Below are positions 38,491 through 46,409 of a stretch of 64,000 bases of DNA, one piece after another. A model generated the notes under the pieces. The model was not told where the DNA came from. It did no database searches and saw only the letters and a program-made list of their open reading frames with translations. The position numbers and the translations under genes were made by a program. The stretch covers positions 304,357 to 368,356 of the forward strand of contig CAIQAB010000017.1 of assembly GCA_903869675.1 (NCBI GenBank). Direction: 5' to 3'. Within the stretch, counting starts at the first letter, position 1, and the number at the start of each line of letters is the position of its first letter. The stretch is from an uncultured Verrucomicrobiota bacterium (GTDB lineage Bacteria; Verrucomicrobiota; Verrucomicrobiia; Opitutales; Opitutaceae).

Positions 38491-39963
38491 ATGACCCCCG
38501 CTCCAAAAACCTCCCTCGCCGTGACCGCCTTACTTGTCGGGTGCGTCTCTATTGCCCCGCTGCAGGGCCACCTGCTCCAAGACCAAGACGCAGCCGGTAG
38601 CCTGCTCGCCAGCTATGACCCCAATTTCGGACCGCCCCGCCCGCAGGCCACTGCAGCCCGCCCGGCAACACCACGAACCGAATCCGCTTCAGCCACTCCC
38701 CTTCCAGCCAGAGTCTTCGCGCCCTTCGCGCCCAAGGTCACCACCCACCGGGACGAACGTTTTTTCTACGTCGAATCAGACGGCCTGCCCGACCACCGAT
38801 TGATGGTCGGCATCACCGCCTGGCAACAGCAAGTCCCCCTTCCTCAAGCCTACACCGGCGAAAACGCCTGGCGCATCCCGCTCAAACCCAGGCCTGCCGC
38901 CCTGCCGCTCTCTGCCAAAGACCATTTTTTCCGCGGCGCCATCGCCATCGCCGCCAATGGCGTGCCTATCTTCAACCCAATCAAAAACGACGGCCACACC
39001 GACACCTTCCTCGCAGGCGAACTCGACGAATTCGGCGGGCACGCCGGTCGGGCCGACGACTACCATTACCACATCGCGCCACTGCATTTGCAGGAGCAGG
39101 TCGGCCCCGGCCTGCCGGTGGCCTACGCGCTCGACGGTTACCCGATCTATGGACTCGCCGAACCCGACGGCAAGCCGGCCCAAGACCTCGATGCCCTCAA
39201 CGGCCACGCCACCGCCCCGCTCGGCTACCACTACCACGCCTCAAAGACCTACCCCTACTTAAACGGCGGCTTCCATGGCGAGGTAACCGAACGTGAAGGC
39301 CAGGTGGACCCGCAGCCCCGCGCAAAACCAGTGCGCCCAGCGCAAAAACCGCTGCGCGGAGCGACGATCACCGGCTTCACCCGCGCATCGACGGGAAACT
39401 TTGAACTCCAATACCGGCTCGACGGTAAAACCCTCGTCGTGCGTTACGCGATAAAGCCCGATGGCTCGACCCGCTTCGAGCCGGACCCAAACAGCGCCGC
39501 CCGCTCGCCAGCTTCCGAACCGCCCCCTCCCCGTGAAGCTCCGCCGTCGGCCAACCAGCCCGCCCCAGCGCGGCAACCTTGGCTAAAGGTCCACGCCAAG
39601 GAAATGGACACCGATGGCGACGGCACCCTGACCCGCGAGGAGTTGGCCAGCGAAACCAAGAAGGTCTTTTCCGGTTATGACCACGACGGCGACCACCGCC
39701 TCACTACGGCCGAATACGCGGGTTCCGGTCCAGGTGTGCGCTCCGCGATGGGTGGCTTCCTCCGCCAGCACGCGAAGGAAGTCGATGCCGATGGCGACGG
39801 CGTGATCCTACCCGCCGAACTCGATGCCACCGCCGGGCGCATGTTCACCAAGACCGATCTTAACCACGACGGTCGCCTCGCCCCGGACGAGCTCACCCTT
39901 CCGCCCGGCTACCAGGCGACTCCACCCGGCCAGGAAACATCAAGCCGCCCGCCCCGCCCATGA
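38491..39963 (+). CDS. Exported YHYH-domain protein with four EF-hand-like repeats
   Basis: A 490-residue exported protein. The signal peptide is at 1-26 (SLAVTALLVGCVSIAPLQG). The YHYH domain spans about 75-270 with the name-giving DDYHYHIAPLHL and GYHYHASKTYPYLNGGFHG; the family is widespread and uncharacterised. The C-terminal third has four calcium-loop repeats: DTDGDGTLTREEL (about 373), DHDGDHRLTTAEY (397), DADGDGVILPAEL (432) and NHDGRLAPDEL (457). The ATG at 38491 is used; an in-frame extension upstream lacks signal character. Its stop overlaps the sulfatase start by four bases. Confidence 0.9.
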   Translation: MTPAPKTSLAVTALLVGCVSIAPLQGHLLQDQDAAGSLLASYDPNFGPPRPQATAARPATPRTESASATPLPARVFAPFAPKVTTHRDERFFYVESDGLPDHRLMVGITAWQQQVPLPQAYTGENAWRIPLKPRPAALPLSAKDHFFRGAIAIAANGVPIFNPIKNDGHTDTFLAGELDEFGGHAGRADDYHYHIAPLHLQEQVGPGLPVAYALDGYPIYGLAEPDGKPAQDLDALNGHATAPLGYHYHASKTYPYLNGGFHGEVTEREGQVDPQPRAKPVRPAQKPLRGATITGFTRASTGNFELQYRLDGKTLVVRYAIKPDGSTRFEPDPNSAARSPASEPPPPREAPPSANQPAPARQPWLKVHAKEMDTDGDGTLTREELASETKKVFSGYDHDGDHRLTTAEYAGSGPGVRSAMGGFLRQHAKEVDADGDGVILPAELDATAGRMFTKTDLNHDGRLAPDELTLPPGYQATPPGQETSSRPPRP

Positions 39964-41294
39964 AACACCTGCGTCTCCTCCCCCTGCTCTGGCCCTTGGC
40001 CGGCCTCGCCGCGCCGACCGCCGAACCGCCGCCAAACTTCATCGTCATCCTCGCGGAGGCCCAAGGTTGGGCCAACACCTCCGCTCCGATGGATGCCGCC
40101 GACCCGGCTTCCCGCAGCCCGCACCTAAAGACCCCCGCCATCGAGCGCCTCGCCCGCGAGGGTATGCGCTTCGCCCGGGGCTACGCGGCATCCCCACGCT
40201 GCACCCCCTCCCGCGCCGCCTTGCTGATCGGCAAAACCCCCGGCGCACTGCACATGACCTACGTCGGCGTCGGCCGGCGCGATCAATCCACCGCAGAGCA
40301 ACCTGTGCTCACACCCACTCCGCTGCTCGAACTGCCCACTGAAGAAACCACCATCGCGGAACTGCTTAAAGACGGGAGCTATCTAACGGCGCACTTCGGC
40401 AAATGGCACCTCGGCCGCGTCGATCCCGCCCGCCATGGTTTCGACGCAAGCGATGGCCCGACCAATAACGGTGGGCCGGATAACGTCGCCGCGCCCAACC
40501 CCAAGCAAGCCGAAGGCATGACCGATCGCGGTATAGAATTCATGGAACATGCGATCCAGACGGGCCGCCCCTTTTACCTCCAACTTTCCCATTACCCGGA
40601 CCAGGAAACCAAAGGCGGCGGTAAACGGCGCGATCCACAATCGGAGAGCGATCTGGTCGATCGCACCGTAGCTCGCCTGCTCGAGGCCGTCGACCGCCTC
40701 GGTCTCGCCGGCCGCACTTACATTTTCTACACCGCCGACCACGGCGCGCAGGGACACCACGGCAATGAACCTCTCTCGGGCGGCAAAGGCTCACTTACCG
40801 AGGGTGGTCTTCGCGTTCCATTCCTCGTGCGCGGTCCCGGCGTAGCCGCCGGGGCCTGCGCCCATACACCGGTGACGGCCTGCGACCTACTGCCCACTTT
40901 GGCCGAGCTCGCGGGCACCCACGGCCGGACCCCGCCCGGTCTGGAGGGAGGCAGCCTCGCCGCCCTACTGCACGACCCCGAGGCGCTAGCGCCAGTGCAC
41001 CGTGCGCGCGAGGAAATCGTCTTCCATTTTCCTCACTACGATCTGGGCAACGGCGGCCCGGCCTCGGCCCTGCTACTCGGCCCCTTGAAGCTGATTCGCA
41101 ACTACGCCACCGGCAGTCGTCGCCTCTACGATCTGGAACAAGACGCAGCCGAAAACCGAGACCTCGCCCCCGAGCGGAAAACCGAAACCGCCGTCCTGGA
41201 TGCAAAGCTTAGCACCTACCTCGCATCCATCCACGCCGAACTCCCCCGACCCAACCCCGCCTTCACCACTGAAAATGCGATCAATCATAAGTAA
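39960..41294 (+). CDS. Type I sulfatase, one-Cys type, with altered metal-binding N-motif
   Basis: A 444-residue exported sulfatase (signal peptide LRLLPLLWPLAGLAAP). The formylglycine-precursor Cys81 lies in RCTPSRAALLIGK (CxPxR), with FGKWHLGR and YTADHGAQGHHGN and the KGSLTEGGLRVPF loop, so the fold is intact. However, the N-terminal metal site, usually ADDxGW, reads AEAQGW (Glu33-Ala34), so the paired aspartates are absent. Such a form may still bind calcium with other ligands or may be non-catalytic. It overlaps its neighbours on both sides (4 and 20 bases). It depends on a formylglycine-generating enzyme not seen here. Confidence 0.9.
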   Translation: MKHLRLLPLLWPLAGLAAPTAEPPPNFIVILAEAQGWANTSAPMDAADPASRSPHLKTPAIERLAREGMRFARGYAASPRCTPSRAALLIGKTPGALHMTYVGVGRRDQSTAEQPVLTPTPLLELPTEETTIAELLKDGSYLTAHFGKWHLGRVDPARHGFDASDGPTNNGGPDNVAAPNPKQAEGMTDRGIEFMEHAIQTGRPFYLQLSHYPDQETKGGGKRRDPQSESDLVDRTVARLLEAVDRLGLAGRTYIFYTADHGAQGHHGNEPLSGGKGSLTEGGLRVPFLVRGPGVAAGACAHTPVTACDLLPTLAELAGTHGRTPPGLEGGSLAALLHDPEALAPVHRAREEIVFHFPHYDLGNGGPASALLLGPLKLIRNYATGSRRLYDLEQDAAENRDLAPERKTETAVLDAKLSTYLASIHAELPRPNPAFTTENAINHK

Positions 41295-42684
41295 CCCGGA
41301 ACGCGCTGTCGTCGGCATCCTGTTTATCGCTACGGCACTCGTCCTATCCGCAGCAGAAAAACCCGAGGGACGGCGCGCAGCGGCAGTCTTTCGCACCGAG
41401 GTCCCGGTCGAGCCACTGAACATCGTATTGGGCCGCCCCACCGCCAGCTCGATTACCCTCAGCGTGATCTTCCAGACGCAAACCCGAGCCGTGATCACTT
41501 GCGAACCGGAAGCGACCGGCGCGGCGAACACCCTGCCCCCACGCACTTTTCCGGCGGGCGAGCCCATTGAGGTGTTGGTGAGCGGTCTACGACCCGGCAC
41601 CCGCCACCGTTACCGGATAGAACCGGTCGGCACGCCCGCGGCGGAAGCCATAACGGGCACCTTCACCACCGCTCGTCCGCCCGGCGAAGCCTTCGTATTC
41701 ACCATTCAGGCCGATTCACATCTCGACGGCGGCACCGACCCCGACCTCTACCGCCGCAGCCTCGCCCTGGTGCCAGCCGCACGCGCCGATTTCCATATCG
41801 ACCTAGGCGACACCTTCATGACGGACAAACGGCCCGACTTCCACGATTCCCTGCCGCAATACCTCGCCCAGCGCCACTACCTCGGCCTGCTCGGCCGGAC
41901 CACACCGGTGTTTCTCGTTCTCGGCAACCACGACGGCGAAGACCCATCCCGCGGCGGCGACAGCGAGGCTTCGATGTCCGTCTGGGCAAACGCGACGCGA
42001 AAACATTTTTTCCCCAACCCCGAACCCGACACCTTCTACACCGGCAACACGACCCCCCACCCGATCGCCGGTCCACTTCAGAACTACTACGCCTGGACCT
42101 GGGGCGACGCGCTTTTCGTAGTGCTCGATCCCTTTTGGTTCACCCGAAGCCGCACTCGGGAAGGCGATAACTGGCCGCGCACACTCGGCCGGGAGCAATA
42201 CGACTGGCTGGAGCGCACCCTCGCCGCCAGTCACGCCCGTCACAAATTCATCTTCATCCACCATCTGGTCGGGGGAGAGGGTAAAGATGGGCGCGGAGGG
42301 GCCGAGGCATCGCGGTTTTTCGAATGGGGTGGCCTGAATCCAGATGGAACGGATGCCTTCGCCACCCGGCGTCCCGAATGGCCGGGGCCCATACACGCGA
42401 TGCTGGTCGCACACGGGGTCAGTGCGGTCTTTCACGGCCACGACCATCTCTTCGTAAAACAGGAACGCGACGGGATCATTTATCAGGAAGTCCCCCAACC
42501 CGGCCATCCACGCGCCGAGGCCAGAAGCGCAGCCGAATACGGCTACCGCTCCGGTGTCATTTTACCTGGTGCCGGGATCTTGCGGGTGCGGGTCGCACCC
42601 GGGAAAGCGATAGTCGAGTTCCTGAGGGTCGACCGCGACGAACCAGCCTATTCCTACGAACTCCCCACGACCGCGAAAAACTAG
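41275..42684 (+). CDS. Exported metallophosphoesterase with N-terminal fibronectin-like domain
   Basis: A 469-residue protein with a signal peptide (VVGILFIATALVLSAAE), an Fn3-like domain of the purple acid phosphatase kind (about 45-140, LVSGLRPGTRHRYRI) and a calcineurin-like phosphoesterase domain. The five metal motifs are present: ADSHLD, DLGDTF, LGNHDGE, FIHHLVGG and FHGHDH. This is the architecture of secreted phosphomonoesterases or phosphodiesterases. The start at 41275 lies inside the sulfatase gene, 20 bases before its stop, so the trio is tightly coupled. It converges with the PaaK-like gene five bases on. Confidence 0.9.
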   Translation: MRSIISNPERAVVGILFIATALVLSAAEKPEGRRAAAVFRTEVPVEPLNIVLGRPTASSITLSVIFQTQTRAVITCEPEATGAANTLPPRTFPAGEPIEVLVSGLRPGTRHRYRIEPVGTPAAEAITGTFTTARPPGEAFVFTIQADSHLDGGTDPDLYRRSLALVPAARADFHIDLGDTFMTDKRPDFHDSLPQYLAQRHYLGLLGRTTPVFLVLGNHDGEDPSRGGDSEASMSVWANATRKHFFPNPEPDTFYTGNTTPHPIAGPLQNYYAWTWGDALFVVLDPFWFTRSRTREGDNWPRTLGREQYDWLERTLAASHARHKFIFIHHLVGGEGKDGRGGAEASRFFEWGGLNPDGTDAFATRRPEWPGPIHAMLVAHGVSAVFHGHDHLFVKQERDGIIYQEVPQPGHPRAEARSAAEYGYRSGVILPGAGILRVRVAPGKAIVEFLRVDRDEPAYSYELPTTAKN

Positions 42685-42689
42685 CGTGC

Positions 42690-43949
42690 TCAGCGCACGA
42701 GGGGTTTGAGCAGGGCGAATTTGCCACTGGCCGCCGGCGCGATCAGACGCTTGCGAAAGGTCGCCACGCGCGCGCCATCGCCCAACACGGCAGCCAGGGC
42801 GGAGTCGAGCCCGGCGGGGGCGACTTCATCGGCTACATACTCAAAATTCCACCGCGCCTCGCCCGACTGCACGAGACTGTAGTGCCAGCAGCGGAACTCC
42901 TCCGGAATGACGGCGTCGATCTCGGTCGGTGACACCAGCGAACCGTCCTGGCGGAAATGCAGGCCGCCCTCGCGCCCGAGCACACGAAATCCCGTCGGCA
43001 ACCGCCTCACGACGTCGCCAGTATGGTAACGAAGCAATGGCATGGCTTCGCGACCGCGAGTCGTCACGTAAAGTTGAAATACGTCCGCTAAGCCCCGAAA
43101 GGGCACGAGCTCCACAAAGACATTGTCATCGATCACCCGTGAGTCGTCCTGAAAAGCCCCCCCCACGAAAATATAACCCGCCTCGGTCGAACCGTAGAGA
43201 TCAACTTGCGCGGCGGACGGAAACGCTTCCGCGATACGTCGACTGTGAACCAGACTGGCTTTGCCGTAGGTGAGGATGACCACGCGCAGGGAGGGCACCG
43301 ATACCCGCCGGCGCTGGGTCGCTCGGGCTAGCAGTGCGAGATAGATCGGCTCCCCTTCGAGGATTTCGGGCTGCACCGCCTGCAACTCCGTGACAATCCG
43401 GTCCCACTCGGTCTCGGGAAAAACAAACGGATCACTCGTGAGGTTGAGGTATACCACGCCCTCGAAATAGCGGTGCGGAAAGGGATGATCCTCGTAGGGA
43501 CAGAGGTTTGAGGAGCAACCGACCGGGGCCAGCACGCACTTGCGGTGCGGCCGGTCAGCGTAGGGCGCGAGCAAGGGATGCGCCCGGTAAGCGCGCGCGG
43601 TCTGGGCGTTCCACCAACCCTCCTCCATGATCACGGTCATCGGCCCCTGGGTCGTGCCGGAAGTGGACTCGTATTCGTAGCGCTTTTCATCGAGCCCCTG
43701 CTGAATAACCCGGTAGTCGTCGAAAAACGCCTCGTGACCATGAGCCACGATATCTTTTTTCGAAAGGACAGGAATCTCGCGGTAACAACTCCAGTGCAGA
43801 GGGTCGGGGTGCAGCGGGAAACGTTTCCCATAGAGCGGGCTCAGTTCATAGATTCGACGTATCTCTTGCTCGAGAGGCAAAGGCAGACGCGTAACCGCTT
43901 CGCTGGCGAGGAGCGCGGAAGAATTGGCGAAGACGGGCGAAGCGGACAT
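42690..43949 (-). CDS. PaaK-like adenylate-forming enzyme
   Basis: A 419-residue member of the phenylacetate-CoA ligase-like branch of the ANL superfamily. Seen: the phosphate-binding YESTSGTTQGP (PaaK: SSGTTGxP), VDLYGSTEAGYI, the RYHTGDVV hinge region and a short C-terminal domain lacking the usual GK motif. There are clustered Cys/His in VGCSSNLCPYEDHPFPH. The substrate is unknown and no phenylacetate pathway genes are near. The ATG at 43949 is chosen over a TTG at 43970. It lies 39 bases after the Nudix gene on the same strand, so probably one operon. Confidence 0.8.
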   Translation of the reverse strand: MSASPVFANSSALLASEAVTRLPLPLEQEIRRIYELSPLYGKRFPLHPDPLHWSCYREIPVLSKKDIVAHGHEAFFDDYRVIQQGLDEKRYEYESTSGTTQGPMTVIMEEGWWNAQTARAYRAHPLLAPYADRPHRKCVLAPVGCSSNLCPYEDHPFPHRYFEGVVYLNLTSDPFVFPETEWDRIVTELQAVQPEILEGEPIYLALLARATQRRRVSVPSLRVVILTYGKASLVHSRRIAEAFPSAAQVDLYGSTEAGYIFVGGAFQDDSRVIDDNVFVELVPFRGLADVFQLYVTTRGREAMPLLRYHTGDVVRRLPTGFRVLGREGGLHFRQDGSLVSPTEIDAVIPEEFRCWHYSLVQSGEARWNFEYVADEVAPAGLDSALAAVLGDGARVATFRKRLIAPAASGKFALLKPLVR

Positions 43950-43988
43950 GGAAGCGATAGTCGCAGGCAAACCGAACAGCGTAGCGAG

Positions 43989-44603
43989 TCAAACGACAGA
44001 ACGCGTGCCGCCCGCCCGCCAGATCGGTTCGAAAAAAAACAAGGCGTCGAGCACCAGACTATGCGTGATATCTCCGGCGCGCGCCCGGGCGAAAACCTCC
44101 GCCACGGGCAGGACGGAGACCGCGATCTCTTCGTCGGCATCCCAGGCAGGTGGCGATACCAGCCGGCAATTCTCGACTAACACGAGGTGGCAGCGGTTGC
44201 TCATGAACGCGGGATTCGGGTGCACGCGGGCAAGCAACCGTGCCCGCTCGCCCACGTAGCCGGTTTCCTCGGCCAACTCGCGCAGCCCGGCTACAACCGG
44301 ATCCTCACCCGGCTCGACCACCCCACCGGGAATCTCGAGAGAAAAATCATCAATCCCGTAGCGAAACTGGTTCACCAACACGAGCCGGTCATCGACGGTG
44401 TGGGCGAGCACGTTCACCCAATCGGGCGCATCCACCACGACGAAGTCCCGCGTCACGGCGCGACGCGGATGCAAAAACGTCACCGCCAGTAAATCCAGGA
44501 TGCGAGTCCGGGCCAAGTGCCGCGCCACGCCTCGGTGCCAGCGCGCGGGCTCGGCACCGCCGGCAGATGGCGGAATGCGTGAAGAATCGTCGGACACAGG
44601 CAA
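43989..44603 (-). CDS. Nudix hydrolase, ADP-ribose pyrophosphatase-like
   Basis: A 204-residue Nudix protein. The Nudix box is complete: GVVEPGEDPVVAGLRELAEETGY fits Gx5Ex7REUxEExGU. An N-terminal beta region (FVVVDAPDWVNVLAHT; LVLVNQFRYGIDD) is as in NudF/ADP-ribose pyrophosphatases, which split ADP-ribose or sugar nucleotides to AMP and a sugar phosphate. Proline after the box (VHPNPAFMSNRCHL) is consistent with that branch. It is upstream of the PaaK-like gene, whose reaction would generate AMP, but a functional link is only suggested by position. Confidence 0.9.
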   Translation of the reverse strand: MPVSDDSSRIPPSAGGAEPARWHRGVARHLARTRILDLLAVTFLHPRRAVTRDFVVVDAPDWVNVLAHTVDDRLVLVNQFRYGIDDFSLEIPGGVVEPGEDPVVAGLRELAEETGYVGERARLLARVHPNPAFMSNRCHLVLVENCRLVSPPAWDADEEIAVSVLPVAEVFARARAGDITHSLVLDALFFFEPIWRAGGTRSVV

Positions 44604-44632
44604 AAAAAACCTCCCGCTGAAAGAGCGGGAGG
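44602..44632 (-). terminator. Intrinsic terminator of the LysM gene
   Basis: On the minus strand CCTCCCGCT (44632-44624) pairs perfectly with AGCGGGAGG (44618-44610) around a five-base loop, followed by eight T (44609-44602). It lies 37 bases after the LysM-protein stop and right before the Nudix gene, so it separates the two units. Confidence 0.92.
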
Positions 44633-44668
44633 AAGATGGAGCCGTTTAATGAAGCCCGGAAACCAAAA

Positions 44669-45208
44669 TCACTTCTTGGCGGGCAGCTTGACCTTCTGGC
44701 CGACCTTGAGGCCGCTCCAGTTGACGCCAGGATTCACAGCGACGAGATCGGCAAGCGCTACGCCTTTGGCACGGGCGATCTTGGCGCCAGTATCACCACC
44801 GACGACGATGTATTCATCGGGACCCGCCACAACCGGACCAGCGGACTTGGCTCCGCCCGCCTTCGCGGCAGAACCCTTGGTGGCGGCCTCCTGAAGCTTG
44901 GCGAGCTCGCCATTGACCTTGCCGATCTCGCCGGCGACGGCGGTGAAGGCCTCCTGGGTGGAGCGCTGGAGGGAGGCGACATTGGTCGCGGCCCGGTCGG
45001 CAGCGGAACTGGCAGCGGTCGCGGCGGCCTCCACCCCGTCCACCTTGGTGGAAAGGGTGGTCACCTGCTCCACGGCACCGGCCGCAGCCTTGTTGGCCTT
45101 GGTAGCATTGAGGAGGGCGATACCCCCGAGAAGGAAGCCGAGCAAGCCGGCGATAAGACCTGCGATAGGCAGGTAGCTGGGGGAAGATTCGCGCGAAATC
45201 GTGTCCAT
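44669..45208 (-). CDS. Membrane-anchored LysM-domain protein
   Basis: A 179-residue protein with an N-terminal transmembrane helix (YLPIAGLIAGLLGFLLGGIALL, about 12-34), an Ala-rich coiled-coil region (about 40-115, with VEQVTTLSTKVDGVEAA), a short linker, and a C-terminal LysM domain (EYIVVGGDTGAKIARAKGV, then VNPGVNWSGLKVGQKVKLP). LysM binds peptidoglycan. The layout suggests a periplasmic rod linking inner membrane and cell wall. It has its own strong terminator, so it is a single-gene unit. Confidence 0.88.
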   Translation of the reverse strand: MDTISRESSPSYLPIAGLIAGLLGFLLGGIALLNATKANKAAAGAVEQVTTLSTKVDGVEAAATAASSAADRAATNVASLQRSTQEAFTAVAGEIGKVNGELAKLQEAATKGSAAKAGGAKSAGPVVAGPDEYIVVGGDTGAKIARAKGVALADLVAVNPGVNWSGLKVGQKVKLPAKK

Positions 45209-45313
45209 TTGATTGAAATTAAAAAATATTGGGTAGGCGGTGCAAGCGGGAGATTCAAGCAGAGATTAGGCCCGCGATGTGAATAAAAGTGCTCACATAC
45301 GGCAAACACACAG

Positions 45314-45390
45314 TGGTCGGGGCGATAGGATTCGAACCTACGACCTCCTGGTCCCAAACCAGGCGCTCTACCAGGCTAAGCTACACCCCG
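45314..45390 (-). tRNA. tRNA-Pro (anticodon TGG)
   Basis: A complete cloverleaf: acceptor stem CGGGGTG/CGCCCCG (45384-45390 with 45318-45324, one G-T pair), anticodon stem CCTGG/CCAGG with loop TTTGGGA giving anticodon TGG, and T arm with GTTCGAATC. Discriminator A and an encoded CCA at 45314-45316 follow. Confidence 0.95.
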
Positions 45391-45460
45391 AAACCACGTG
45401 CGAAGGGCTAGCGAGGGGCCGGACAGCGACCAAGTCAATGCTAGCATCGAAACATCCAGA

Positions 45461-45494
45461 CAAAACGAAACCCGCCGTTTGGGGCCGCGGCGGG
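45461..45494 (-). terminator. Candidate terminator of the YfgM-like gene
   Basis: On the minus strand CCCGCCG (45494-45488) pairs with CGGCGGG (45477-45471), followed by TTTCGTTTTG. It lies 53 bases after the stop of the gene at 45547. The stem is short with a 10-base loop, so confidence is moderate. Confidence 0.6.
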
Positions 45495-45546
45495 CTCGTC
45501 GGGTGTCCCCCAGAACCAATGGGAGAAAGGGACTGGAAAAACGTTT

Positions 45547-46305
45547 TTATTGCTTCCCAGGAAAAGTGACTGAGCTCGGCTGGGCCGCGTCAGGAGCGGG
45601 GGCCGGTGAAGCGCCCCCCGAGACGGCCGCGGACGCAGGAATCGCAGGGAGAGAATCGCGGAGCTGGTTGGCGCGGTTGGCCCAGGCACCTTGCGGCTCG
45701 ACCGTGGTGACAAGCTCGATCCAGCGGGTCGCGTCAGCGGCCTGGCCGGCGTCCCGGGCCACGACCGCGAGGTGATAAGCCGCCTCGGCGCGATAGGCGC
45801 GGGCCAGCGCGGTGTCATTCGCAAGCGCCTCAAGGGCGGGCTTGGCCGTAGCCGTATTACCGGCCTGAAGAGGCGCGAAGGCCGCTCCTAGACGGGCGCG
45901 AGCAGCCAAAGGATTGTCCGCCAGCAGGGGCGCGGCTGCGGTGTAAGCCTCGCAGGCCGCGGCATAGTTGCCCGCCGCATAAGCCTCATCCGCGAGGCGC
46001 AACTGCGCGACACCCGCGAGGATGGCGGTGGAGTGCGTCTGAACGAAAGCCTGCAACTGCGCGGTCGTGGTGGCGGCGGCGTAGTCGGCCTGCACCTGGC
46101 GCTCGCGGTAGGCGGCATAGGTCTCGAAGGCATAACGGCCAACCAATACTACCGTCACGATACCGGTCAGGGCCCACACCTTGCCAGAATGCCTCGACCA
46201 AAAAATCTGCAGCCGGTCCTCCAGCGTGGGGGCGAGATAATTTTCATCGATGGTGACGAGATTGCGATCGTCGCCGGCGGGAGTCTGTGGAGCGTTAGCG
46301 GCCAT
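45547..46305 (-). CDS. YfgM-like TPR membrane protein
   Basis: A 252-residue inner-membrane protein. A short cytoplasmic stretch precedes one transmembrane helix (VWALTGIVTVVLVGRYAFETY, about 42-62); the rest is Ala-rich TPR-like helices (LRLADEAYAAGNYAAACEAY; AAYHLAVVARDAGQAADATRW) exposed to the periplasm, with a Pro/Ala-rich end. This layout matches the YfgM/ancillary SecYEG-translocon TPR family in other bacteria. The ATG at 46305 is chosen. It is not next to bamB or der, the usual neighbours, so the specific role is inferred. Confidence 0.75.
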   Translation of the reverse strand: MAANAPQTPAGDDRNLVTIDENYLAPTLEDRLQIFWSRHSGKVWALTGIVTVVLVGRYAFETYAAYRERQVQADYAAATTTAQLQAFVQTHSTAILAGVAQLRLADEAYAAGNYAAACEAYTAAAPLLADNPLAARARLGAAFAPLQAGNTATAKPALEALANDTALARAYRAEAAYHLAVVARDAGQAADATRWIELVTTVEPQGAWANRANQLRDSLPAIPASAAVSGGASPAPAPDAAQPSSVTFPGKQ

Positions 46306-46409
46306 GCGGAAGAAAAAGGGGGAATGTGAACAAAACACCCCGCCCCCTCACCGTAAAGCCGCGAATTTTTAAGTTTTAATTAATTATTGATTAAATACTT
46401 AAGAACCAA

